Origin: Photobacterium sp. CCB-ST2H9
Lineage (GTDB): Bacteria; Pseudomonadota; Gammaproteobacteria; Enterobacterales; Vibrionaceae
DNA: 64,000 nt
Assembly: GCF_023151555.2 (NCBI RefSeq)
Contig: NZ_CP100426.1
Span: forward strand, 1,426,001-1,490,000
Direction of reading: 5' to 3'
Below the pieces are notes generated by a model, which was not told the origin of the DNA, did not search any database, and was given only the letters and a program-made list of their open reading frames with translations. Below are positions 41,706-49,393 of the stretch, piece by piece (position 1 is the stretch's first letter; every line of letters begins with the position of its first letter). Position numbers and translations under genes: made by a program.

Positions 41706-42038
41706 TCAGGCAGTCAGATCTTTAATTTTGTCCGTCGGGCCATTTTTCTGCACCGATTTGATCCCATGATCTGCACCGGATTTGGACTGATACATTTCAC
41801 TGCTGCCAATGATCTGATGATTCTTGGCTTTCAGATTGAAGTGAAATTGTCCGTTTGAGGCTTCTTTCAGCTCGAACTGTTCAGCATGGGGCGCATTGGT
41901 CTGAACCGACTTAATCCCATTCTGCGCGGCTGCCTTGGTGGTATACATTTCACTTTTGAGGATAACTTCGCCGTTTGCGGCTTTCAGAACAAAATAAATT
42001 TGATCATTTTTCGCCTTCTTCAACTCGTAACTGCCCAT
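41706..42038 (-). CDS. yegP: YegP family protein (two DUF1508 repeats)
   Basis: 110 residues made of two tandem copies of a beta-rich unit: YELKKAKNDQIYFVLKAANGEVIL..SEMYTTKAAAQNGIKSVQ and FELKEASNGQFHFNLKAKNHQIIGSSEMYQSKSGADHGIKSVQ. This is the DUF1508/YegP duplication. Function unknown; in E. coli the protein is abundant in stationary phase. ATG 42038 has GGGAG 6 nt upstream; a TTG two codons earlier is rejected. The upstream 240 bp hold its promoter and that of the divergent YdcZ-like gene. Confidence 0.9.
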   Translation of the reverse strand: MGSYELKKAKNDQIYFVLKAANGEVILKSEMYTTKAAAQNGIKSVQTNAPHAEQFELKEASNGQFHFNLKAKNHQIIGSSEMYQSKSGADHGIKSVQKNGPTDKIKDLTA

Positions 42039-42281
42039 GTCCAACTCCCTGTTGTGTAGTGAATTTAGATCAAGATTAGTCCTGTTTCGGTAAAAGAGAG
42101 TGATATTTGTCGAAGCACGGGTGTTTTGTCATTGCGGGAGTTGAAGCGACCTGTTTTGGAAATGGCGGTGCATCAGAAGAAACTTGTGATGCCAAGAAAG
42201 CTTTTTCGAAAGATTCTTGATAGGGAGTCTTTGTTGGTGTATCTTTTTTGAAAGATACTTTTTTAAAGTTTAAAAGGTAGT

Positions 42282-42767
42282 ATGAGTACAGATCACACCA
42301 ACATGGTGAACACCATCAAAAACATTAGTCTGGCTTTGTTTGGCGGTAGTTTTTTAACGCTGATGATCCAGACAAACAGCTTGCTGGCCAGAGATACTTC
42401 TCCTCTTTTTGCTTCCTGGGTTGCACACGGTGTAGGCGCCCTGACGGCTTTACTGATTGTGTTGATTGCGATTCGGGCATTTTCAGGTCAGCGCCGTAAC
42501 CAGCAAATCCGGGAAAAAATACCGTTGTGGTTATATCTGGGCGGGATCCCCGGTGCGTTCACGGTGATTCTTGCGGCAATTGCGATCAATGGCGGCCTGA
42601 CGTTATCCGGCACAATTTCTTTAGGACTGGTTGGCCAGATCCTGTTTGGCATGCTCTCGGACCGCTTTGGTCTGCTGAACACGCAAAAAAGAAACATTAC
42701 CCTGAAAGACATGGGTGTGGTTGTTCTGGTACTGGCCGGCAGCGCGATGATTTTATTTGGAGCCTGA
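42282..42767 (+). CDS. YdcZ/DUF606-type small membrane transporter, subunit 1
   Basis: 161 residues, four to five hydrophobic helices, with the DMT-superfamily DUF606 layout: ALFGGSFLTLMIQTNSLLARDTSPLFASWVAHGVGA and GLTLSGTISLGLVGQILFGMLSDRFGLL. Members are half-size drug/metabolite transporters that often occur as gene pairs. It is followed 6 bp later by a second, related gene, so a heterodimer is probable. Substrate unknown. Confidence 0.82.
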   Translation: MSTDHTNMVNTIKNISLALFGGSFLTLMIQTNSLLARDTSPLFASWVAHGVGALTALLIVLIAIRAFSGQRRNQQIREKIPLWLYLGGIPGAFTVILAAIAINGGLTLSGTISLGLVGQILFGMLSDRFGLLNTQKRNITLKDMGVVVLVLAGSAMILFGA

Positions 42768-42773
42768 TATCTG

Positions 42774-43199
42774 ATGATGACTTTTTTATTCGTTGCCATG
42801 CTGAATGGCGTGATGATCGGAACGGCCAGAACCATAAATGGCCAGTTGAGTGTGTCTTTGGGGGCGTTCAGGGCCTCACTATGGAACCATATTGTCGGGC
42901 TGATTTTCCTGACTGTTATTTTAGTGCTGTCGATGGGAACAGACTGGCAGCTTTCTGCATTTGGTAACGTACCGGTCTGGGCCTATCTCGGTGGGGTGTT
43001 TGGTGCGCTGTTTGTGGCTGTCAGCAGCTATATTTTTCCGCGACTGGGGGCCATGAAGGCTGCCATTTTTGTGATTGCCGGACAGATGCTGTCTGCTGTG
43101 GTGATTGATTGTCTCAGTCGTGGTGAAGTCCCTGGGCTGTACCGGGTATTGGGTGCTTGTCTGATTTTGTCCGGTATCTATCTGAGCAACAGGAAGTAA
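42774..43199 (+). CDS. YdcZ/DUF606-type small membrane transporter, subunit 2
   Basis: 141 residues, four to five helices; NGVMIGTARTINGQLSVSLGAFRASLWNHIVGL and SSYIFPRLGAMKAAIFVIAGQMLSAVVIDCL match the DUF606 pattern (N-Q-L-S, conserved asparagine and histidine in the second helix). Paired with the preceding gene; in DMT pairs the two halves insert with opposite topology. The start may be either of two adjacent ATGs. Confidence 0.82.
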   Translation: MMTFLFVAMLNGVMIGTARTINGQLSVSLGAFRASLWNHIVGLIFLTVILVLSMGTDWQLSAFGNVPVWAYLGGVFGALFVAVSSYIFPRLGAMKAAIFVIAGQMLSAVVIDCLSRGEVPGLYRVLGACLILSGIYLSNRK

Positions 43200-43268
43200 G
43201 AGGAGAAAGTCCTTTCATTTGCGGATGCACAGGGATAAATTTTCACTCAAGTCACTTTTTAGAAAGCA

Positions 43269-43781
43269 ATGAATGTAGGGGGGCCTTTGAAACAAGATCA
43301 TGTCGATAAAGTGCTGGCACAGTGGCAGGCGTGTCGACCAGAACTGGATTGCTCACCAATGGGGGTGATTGGCCGGCTCAGCCGAGCCAGCAGGATTGTT
43401 GATAAGCAATTGCTCAGGGCATTTAAATTACACGATCTCAGCGCGATTGAATTCGATATTCTGGCTACATTACGCCGAAGCCGGGAAGCGCTGACTCCCA
43501 CTGAGCTCTATCAGACCTTAATGTTATCGTCCGGTGCGATGAGTACACGGATTGATGCCCTCGTGAAGCGTGGTTTCATTGACAGAATCGCAAGTGCCGA
43601 AGACCGGCGCAGCTGTAGCGTGACGCTGACGGATGCAGGTAAAGCGCTGATTGATCAGGCTGTGGCAGATCACGTGGAGAACGAAAGAAAAATTCTGGAT
43701 CCACTGACAGCCGATGAACAGGAAGCGCTGGCTGGCTTATTGCGAAAATGGTTGCTGCCGCATGAAGATTCCGACTCGTAG
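43269..43781 (+). CDS. MarR family transcriptional regulator
   Basis: 170 residues (ATG 43269) or 164 (TTG 43287, preceded by a GGGGGG tract). A MarR winged HTH is clear: LHDLSAIEFDILATLRRSREALTPTELYQTLMLSSGAMSTRIDALVKRGFIDRIASAEDRRSCSVTLTDAG. The DRR wing motif is present. It lies 69 bp downstream of the YdcZ-like pair on the same strand and probably represses that operon, the usual MarR-efflux arrangement. Confidence 0.88.
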   Translation: MNVGGPLKQDHVDKVLAQWQACRPELDCSPMGVIGRLSRASRIVDKQLLRAFKLHDLSAIEFDILATLRRSREALTPTELYQTLMLSSGAMSTRIDALVKRGFIDRIASAEDRRSCSVTLTDAGKALIDQAVADHVENERKILDPLTADEQEALAGLLRKWLLPHEDSDS

Positions 43782-43886
43782 GGCGTGCACGAATTTTTAT
43801 ACTCAAACTGTAAAGACCGCTGTTTCCGGAATCGCCTGATTTCAATCGGATTCAGGGTATTTGAGGTACACCGACCGGAATGACAA

Positions 43887-43938
43887 AAACCGCCTGAGAT
43901 GAAGAATCTTCTTTTTCATCTCAGGCGGTTTCGTTTTT
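43887..43938 (+). terminator. Long terminator after the MarR gene
   Basis: A 17-bp stem, AAACCGCCTGAGATGAA (43887-43903) with TTCATCTCAGGCGGTTT (43915-43931), followed by CGTTTTTT. Confidence 0.88.
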
Positions 43939-44056
43939 TCACGCCAAGCGATGCAATGCACCTGTCCTGAAAATTTCAACAAAAAACTGAATTGTTATTT
44001 TAGCAAAAATGGCGTTTGCATTTTTTAATCGGCTGTTTTTGAAGGAATAAATAAGT

Positions 44057-44065
44057 TTATCCACA
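44057..44065 (+). other. Isolated consensus DnaA box
   Basis: TTATCCACA is a perfect DnaA box in the AT-rich 284-bp gap 43939-44222. No second box lies nearby and no replication gene is adjacent, so it is not an origin. It may be chance or a DnaA titration or regulatory site. The rest of this gap shows nothing else. Confidence 0.3.
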
Positions 44066-44222
44066 AAAACAGTGGGTAACTTTGGGGATGTTTGGGGTTC
44101 ATGCTGGTGAAAAAATAATCTGATTTGGCGTGGGCAGCATTTGAACGTCAACTGCTTGTATTTTGTCGGTTGATTTAACCTGTGTCCTACACTTGTTGTC
44201 AGAAGATGATGAGGACGACCTG

Positions 44223-44990
44223 ATGAATAAAGTAAAAATGAATAAAGCAGCAGTGGTGGGCTGGGTTGTGTTTCTTGCGGGAACGCTGATGTCTGCGCAA
44301 GCTGCGGCGGATGAAGGGCAGAGCATTCGTTATCAGGTGGATGGTGCAGATTATGAGGGGTATTACATTTCTCCGAAGAAAGATGCTCCACTGGTTTTGA
44401 TGGTTCATGACTGGGACGGCCTGACTGATTACGAGTAGAAAAGGGCGAAGATGCTGGCTGAGAAAGGTTATGCAGTTTTTGCCGCAGATTTATTTGGTGC
44501 CGGCATTCGTCCGGAAAGCGTCGAAGATAAGCGCCAGCTGACCGGCGCGCTCTATCAGAATCGTGACAAGATGCGGAGCCTGATGCAGGGGGCGCTTGCT
44601 GCTGCGCAACATGCGGGCGGAAATACGTCGGATGCGGTAGCGATGGGGTACTGTTTCGGCGGTACAGCTGTACTGGAATATGCCCGTTCGGGCGCAAATT
44701 TGAAGGGATTTGTGACCTTCCATGGGGGCTTGGCCACACCAGAGGGACAGAACTACAGTCAGACCCAAGGCAATATATTGGTTTTCCACGGGGCTGCAGA
44801 TACCTCGGTGACAATGGATGATTTTGTTGCCCTGAATCAGACACTGGAAACGGCTGGCATTCCAAATGAGATGGTCGTCTACAGTGGTGCACCGCATGCG
44901 TTCACGGTCTTTGGCTCTGACCGTTACCGTGAAGATGCGGACAGGAAATCCTGGCAGCGCTTTCTGGCATATCTGAGTGAAACACTCTGA
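44223..44990 (+). pseudogene. Dienelactone hydrolase family gene interrupted by an in-frame amber codon
   Basis: The frame is 255 codons long, with a TAG at 44436-44438 (codon 72, context GATTACGAG-TAG-AAAAGGGCG) and no other lesion. Both sides are coherent: a signal peptide (residues 3-30), VDGADYEGYYISPKKDAPLVLMVHDWDGLTDYE before the stop, and KRAKMLAEKGYAVFAADLFGAG after it. The catalytic triad is intact beyond the stop: C144 (in GYCFGG), D193 and H225 (in APHAF). Translation from the start gives only a 71-residue fragment. Re-initiation at ATG 44451 would give 179 residues without signal peptide. It is a recent nonsense mutation, a sequencing error or a readthrough case. The start has GAGGAC upstream. 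Confidence 0.85.
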
Positions 44991-45012
44991 TTTTAAGATG
45001 ATTTCAATTGAA

Positions 45013-45032
45013 GGCGGAGCTTTTGCTCCGCC
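45013..45032 (+). terminator. Short hairpin after the dienelactone hydrolase gene
   Basis: GGCGGAGC (45013-45020), a TTTT loop and GCTCCGCC (45025-45032) form a perfect 8-bp stem. There is no T-run after it, so it is a weak candidate. Confidence 0.4.
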
Positions 45033-45054
45033 CTGAAGACACCGGGGTGAAAAT

Positions 45055-45369
45055 ATGCTTTGTGTAACGACACCGGATGTAGCGCATCGCCAGATTCAAT
45101 CGGTGCTGGGCATCGTGAGTGGCAGTGTGGTGCAATCCAAACATGTGGGCCGCGATATCATGGCCGGATTCAAGTCGATTTTCGGCGGCGAAATTCGCGG
45201 ATATACCCAAATGCTGGTGGAGGCGCGAGAAGAGGCCATGCATCGTGCCATTGCTGAAGCGGAGCATATGGGGGCGGATGCTATCGTCAATGTCCGTTTT
45301 ACAACCAGTACCATCATGCAGGGGGCTTCAGAAATTCTGGTTTACGGGACTGCAGTGAAGCTGAGCTGA
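45055..45369 (+). CDS. ybjQ: YbjQ family (UPF0145) protein
   Basis: 104 residues. The family pattern is complete: TTPDVAHRQIQSVLGIVSGSVVQSKHVGRDIMAGFKSIFGGEIRGYTQMLVEAREEAMHRAIAEAEHMGADAIVNVRF (heavy-metal-binding-like fold, pentameric in known structures). Despite the domain name it lacks metal-ligand cysteine pairs. Function unknown. GGGGTG precedes the start. Confidence 0.9.
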   Translation: MLCVTTPDVAHRQIQSVLGIVSGSVVQSKHVGRDIMAGFKSIFGGEIRGYTQMLVEAREEAMHRAIAEAEHMGADAIVNVRFTTSTIMQGASEILVYGTAVKLS

Positions 45370-45492
45370 ACGTTTACATCAATCCCTCCTATTCAGTTCC
45401 GATTCTGGCTAGTTTTGTCTGGCTGTCGGAGTACACTGAGCACATGGATGAAGTATGGCGTGTCTGATAGCGCCACAACGCAGGCTTAGTGC

Positions 45493-46902
45493 ATGAATTT
45501 ATCACCTTCACAGTGTCAGCAGGCAAGACTTGCCAAAGATCCCCGCTATGACGGACTGTTTTTTACCGCCGTGAAAACGACCGGGATTTATTGCCGCTCT
45601 ATCTGTCCTGCCCCGGCACCGAAAGAAGTGAATGTGGAATACTTTCCGACGGCTGTGGAAGCGGCACGGGCGGGGTATCGTCCTTGTCTGCGTTGTCGTC
45701 CGGACAGTGCTCCGGGTTCACCGGCATGGCTGGGCACCGGCGCAACGGTGAAACGCGCGCTCAGATTGCTTGATGAAGGGACGCTCATGAATCAGTCGCT
45801 TGAAACTCTGGCATCCCGTTTAGGGGTCACAGACCGGTATCTGCGGCAGTTAGTGACAGAGGCAACCGGACTTTCACCGAAAGCTTACAGTTTGTATCAG
45901 CAATGCCTGATGGCAAAAAAATTACTGCATGAAACGCAATTACCGATCACCCAAATCGCCTATGCGAGTGGCTTTCACAGTGTTCGCCGCTTTAATGATT
46001 GTTTCCAAAAACAGTTTTCATTGTCGCCCTCGCAACTGCGCAGACAGGGCAAAGCCGAGCAGTCGCTGGGACAGGGGATCCGGCTGCAATTAGCTTATCG
46101 GCCGCCCTATCACTGGCAACAGGTACATGATTTTTATGCGGCGCGGCTGATTCCCGGTCTGGAATGGCAAACCGATCGCAGCTACGGCCGGACGTTTTCG
46201 CATCGGTCCGGCGGAGATCCGGAACAGCATTATCAGGGATATTTTACGGCGACTCATTGCCCTGAAAAATGCTGTTTTGATGTGACGATTCAGATCGATC
46301 ACTTGTGCGGCCTGATTCCGGTGATCCAAAATATCCGGCGCTGTCTGGATCTGGATGCGGACAGCGAACGGATCGCTGAAGCTATTCGGCTGGCTATGGC
46401 GGCCTCAGATTCTCCTGACGTTCAATCCGGAATCCGGCTGCCTGGGATCTGGAGCCCGTTTGAAGCCGGGATCCGTGCGATTTTGGGTCAGCAGGTTTCA
46501 GTGAAAGCGGCCCGGAACCTTGTCGAAAAACTGGTACAACTCAATCCGGACAGCGGTGAAGTGCATCAGTTTTTCCCTTCGCCGCAGCAAGTTCTGGAGA
46601 CCGACTTACAACAGCTCGGCATGCCACAGAAACGCCGTGAAACCTTGCAGCATTTTGCCCGTTTTGCGCTGTCGCATCCGGCGGGATTGGACGCACCGGA
46701 AAAAGAAGTGCTGGCGCTGCCAGGCATCGGTCCCTGGACGCTTCACTATATGCGCATGCGTGGGTTGAGTGACCCGGATATCTTTTTGTCGGGGGATTTA
46801 GGCGTGAAAAAAGCGCTATTGCAATGGGATCAACCCATCAATGAGTCAGCCGCTGCACCGTGGCGCAGTTACCTCACTTTGTATTTATGGAGCATGTTAT
46901 GA
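45493..46902 (+). CDS. Ada-AlkA fusion: methyl-sensing activator with 3-methyladenine glycosylase domain
   Basis: 469 residues in three parts. Residues 1-80 are the Ada zinc domain with C34, C38, C65 and C68, the same spacing as in E. coli Ada, where the first of these accepts methyl groups from phosphotriesters. Residues 85-190 are an AraC-type HTH (ITQIAYASGFHSVRRFNDCFQKQF). Residues 195-469 are an AlkA-type HhH-GPD glycosylase with LPGIGPWTLHYMRMRG and the catalytic aspartate in SGDLGVKK. It excises alkylated bases and probably activates the adaptive response. Its stop overlaps ogt by 4 bp, so detection, excision and dealkylation are in one operon. Confidence 0.92.
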   Translation: MNLSPSQCQQARLAKDPRYDGLFFTAVKTTGIYCRSICPAPAPKEVNVEYFPTAVEAARAGYRPCLRCRPDSAPGSPAWLGTGATVKRALRLLDEGTLMNQSLETLASRLGVTDRYLRQLVTEATGLSPKAYSLYQQCLMAKKLLHETQLPITQIAYASGFHSVRRFNDCFQKQFSLSPSQLRRQGKAEQSLGQGIRLQLAYRPPYHWQQVHDFYAARLIPGLEWQTDRSYGRTFSHRSGGDPEQHYQGYFTATHCPEKCCFDVTIQIDHLCGLIPVIQNIRRCLDLDADSERIAEAIRLAMAASDSPDVQSGIRLPGIWSPFEAGIRAILGQQVSVKAARNLVEKLVQLNPDSGEVHQFFPSPQQVLETDLQQLGMPQKRRETLQHFARFALSHPAGLDAPEKEVLALPGIGPWTLHYMRMRGLSDPDIFLSGDLGVKKALLQWDQPINESAAAPWRSYLTLYLWSML

Positions 46903-47390
46903 CTTCCCGAAATTCAGCAGAAACAGCGCGGTTTCGTCAGTTAGTGGACACCCCGATTGGTTGGCTGGCGGTGGTGGCAGACGTGTCTGCGATTGTCACC
47001 ATCGAATTTGACGCGGAAACAAAGCCGGATGATGCCGGGAACAATATCACGCAAGCCGGTGTGACACAGTTGCAGGAGTATTTTTCAGGCCAGCGGACAA
47101 CCTTTGATCTGCCGCTGAAGATGCCGGGAACTCAATTTCAGCAGCAAGTCTGGCAAACGCTTACGGCCGTTCCGTTCGGTGTCACCTGCTCATATTCTGA
47201 TATCGCCTCTCGCATTGAGCGTCCAAAAGCGGTCCGTGCGGTCGGTGCTGCAAACGGGAAGAATCCGATTCCGATTGTTGTTCCCTGTCACCGGATTATT
47301 GGCAGTTCAGGCACACTGACAGGCTATGCCGGCGGGTTAGATAAAAAACAATGGTTGCTTGAACACGAAGGGCTGACTGTGAAGACGTAA
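46899..47390 (+). CDS. ogt: Methylated-DNA--[protein]-cysteine S-methyltransferase
   Basis: 163 residues from the ATG at 46899, coupled to the glycosylase stop. A suicide repair enzyme that removes methyl groups from O6-methylguanine. The active-site motif IVVPCHRIIG contains C130, preceded by the DNA-binding helix (SYSDIASRIERPKAVRAVGAANGKNPIP) with the arginine finger, and followed by YAGGLDKKQWLLEHE. A longer in-frame reading from 46860 lies inside the preceding gene. Length fits Ogt/Ada-C proteins. Confidence 0.94.
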   Translation: MTSRNSAETARFRQLVDTPIGWLAVVADVSAIVTIEFDAETKPDDAGNNITQAGVTQLQEYFSGQRTTFDLPLKMPGTQFQQQVWQTLTAVPFGVTCSYSDIASRIERPKAVRAVGAANGKNPIPIVVPCHRIIGSSGTLTGYAGGLDKKQWLLEHEGLTVKT

Positions 47391-47586
47391 GTGGATTTAC
47401 ATTGTAAATAGGGTAACTATGGCCCGTTTTGGACTGTACTTGCCTGTGAGAGTAACATCCAGATGATCACTTGAATTTCGGTGTTTATTCAGGCGCTTGA
47501 TGAAACGAATCCTTGTTCGACTCATTTTATAATTTCTGATTTTGGTCGCATTATCAGAGCGTTAATTTCATCTGGTTCGTCTCTCC

Positions 47587-49299
47587 ATGGAAGTTTTATT
47601 CACTTTTCTGTTATCCATTGCTGTGATTTACCTGATCGTTGGCGTCATTGCGAACTTGGTGTCAGGTTTTTTTCATCAGCGAGCATTAATTTCAAAGCTA
47701 GCGAGGCAAAGGCATAAGGCCCATTTATCCATCCAGCAAATGCAGCTGCTGAAAAACATCTATCAAAAGAATTTCAATGATAATCGTGTATTTGAACTCA
47801 ACGGGCAATTGTATCAGCGCTATGTGGAAGTCTGTCTGAATGAGCTGAAGCTCGAATCAATTTACTGGCCAGATCAAGATATTCCCGAAGCAAACACAAT
47901 TGAAGAGAAAGAATTATTAGAAAAAGAAGGTGGGAAAATAACGAAATTAGAAGGTGTGGTTTACAAGCATGGTTTTTACGTGATTCGTGTTGATGATTTC
48001 AATATTCTTGAAACTTTAGCACCTTATTTTGCATTGCCAAAAGTGAAGAAAAGTAATTTGGGTCTATTGGCGTTTCTGTTTTCCCTGATGCCAGTTGCTT
48101 TTTTGAATCTATTCATTCTGGCTGCGATGGATTATGACAGCACTTCTGATTTCTTGTTCTTTTGTAATGGAATAGCCACTTTATTTCTATTGTGGCTTTG
48201 GAATGAACTCAGAAAAAATCGCTGGGTTTATGAGTTGACTGGAAAGTTTCGGTCAGTGGAGCAGTCAAATGATTTATTTTCGAGTCAGGGTAAGATCAAT
48301 GGGTTTCCGGTAAAATCATATTCTTTTGATTTCAAGGAAGATCAGAGTTATACCGTACACGGACAAATAAAACTTTGCCCTGAATTTCATCTCGATGTGA
48401 GATTTGTTGATGAGAAAAGACCAGGGTTTTCTCTGAATGATATGAAGAAAATCATGCGTTGGGGGATGCTGATCTGGTTTGCGATGGGCTACTTATTTAT
48501 CGTGATGACCGGCCGGTTTTATCAGTCGGATATGTATCAGGAATATACGCGTTTCAAAACACTGCATGCCGATTATCAGATCGTGAGAGAGATTGATACG
48601 GATCAGCTATCATCTTATGTCTCGGGAGATGCGATTAAATTCGAAGATGTCTATTTTTCTCCCGGCAATGAACCCGGGAGCATACGGGCAAGCAGTGAAC
48701 TGAATGAAACACTGATTGAACAACTTACCGAAAGTATTTTCAGTGAAGTTTGGCGTACGATCCCTGAGAATCAGCGTCGGGAGAGTTTAGATATCAGAAA
48801 ACTCAAGTCATTTTTTACGCATAAAGAAAATATGACGAGCGATCAAGGAAATTTAGAGCAGCAATTGATTGCTGCCAAAAGGCAAGTCTTATCACAACCA
48901 CACATCAGAATTGATATCGGCGAAAAAAAATTTGAAGCACAAAGACTCTCTCTGAAAGCGCTCCTAGCAAAAGTATTCCATGTGTCCGGAACTCAGACAA
49001 TCACGTCAAATGCACTGTATACCAAAATTAAACAGGCCGTGATTCAATATCTTTATGGTGCTGTCGAACCGATGCATGCCTCTGTCAGTTATTTCCTGCC
49101 GGATGAACAAATTCTGGTTGTTTATCTTTATCAGCCGAAGAAATTGCCTGATGAGGTGTATCAGATTTCGGTCAGTATGCGCGTTTATCGCTTCTGGGTG
49201 ATTTTATATATTATATTTTTCTTGTATTCACTCTCTGTGTATTTGTCGTTGGATAAGCGATATGGCCATTGGGGTGAATCTGAACAGAACAACCATTAG
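47587..49299 (+). CDS. Large membrane protein with IgaA-like topology, paralogue 1
   Basis: 570 residues. Five hydrophobic helices are placed as in enterobacterial IgaA/YrfF: helix 1 (3-25), a cytoplasmic domain (about 30-150), helices 2-3 (158-200), a second cytoplasmic domain (205-295, with VYELTGKFRSV and YTVHGQIKL), helix 4 (300-320), a periplasmic domain (about 320-535) and helix 5 (540-560). IgaA restrains the Rcs phosphorelay through RcsD. Sequence identity cannot be judged by eye, and no rcs genes are in the window, so the assignment rests mainly on topology. No clear ribosome-binding site precedes the ATG. AT-rich. A paralogue follows. Confidence 0.55.
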   Translation: MEVLFTFLLSIAVIYLIVGVIANLVSGFFHQRALISKLARQRHKAHLSIQQMQLLKNIYQKNFNDNRVFELNGQLYQRYVEVCLNELKLESIYWPDQDIPEANTIEEKELLEKEGGKITKLEGVVYKHGFYVIRVDDFNILETLAPYFALPKVKKSNLGLLAFLFSLMPVAFLNLFILAAMDYDSTSDFLFFCNGIATLFLLWLWNELRKNRWVYELTGKFRSVEQSNDLFSSQGKINGFPVKSYSFDFKEDQSYTVHGQIKLCPEFHLDVRFVDEKRPGFSLNDMKKIMRWGMLIWFAMGYLFIVMTGRFYQSDMYQEYTRFKTLHADYQIVREIDTDQLSSYVSGDAIKFEDVYFSPGNEPGSIRASSELNETLIEQLTESIFSEVWRTIPENQRRESLDIRKLKSFFTHKENMTSDQGNLEQQLIAAKRQVLSQPHIRIDIGEKKFEAQRLSLKALLAKVFHVSGTQTITSNALYTKIKQAVIQYLYGAVEPMHASVSYFLPDEQILVVYLYQPKKLPDEVYQISVSMRVYRFWVILYIIFFLYSLSVYLSLDKRYGHWGESEQNNH

Positions 49300-49323
49300 C
49301 CACAACATTTTTTCAGAACATGC

Positions 49324-49363
49324 CGAAGTTTAATCATACACTGATGAGTGTGATTGAACTTCG
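49324..49363 (+). terminator. Hairpin between the two IgaA-like genes
   Basis: CGAAGTTTAATCATACAC (49324-49341) pairs with GTGTGATTGAACTTCG (49348-49363) with G-U pairs, followed by TTGATTTTT. It could reduce expression of the second gene. Confidence 0.5.
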
Positions 49364-49393
49364 TTGATTTTTCTATATGACAGGAATGCTGAC

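Noticed and set aside
44057..44065. The DnaA box as a replication origin
   Set aside because: A single box without clustering, AT-rich 13-mers, dnaA, rctB or gidA nearby.
43939..44892. A 317-codon minus-strand open frame
   Set aside because: It lies mostly antisense to the dienelactone hydrolase gene, runs through the intergenic gap, has a Pro/Ser/His-rich low-complexity translation and no recognisable domain or ribosome-binding site.
47395..47409. Palindrome ATTTACATTGTAAAT just after ogt
   Set aside because: Shares TTTACA/TGTAAA halves with the dyad at 29110 but with different spacing; too short and isolated to call an operator or terminator.
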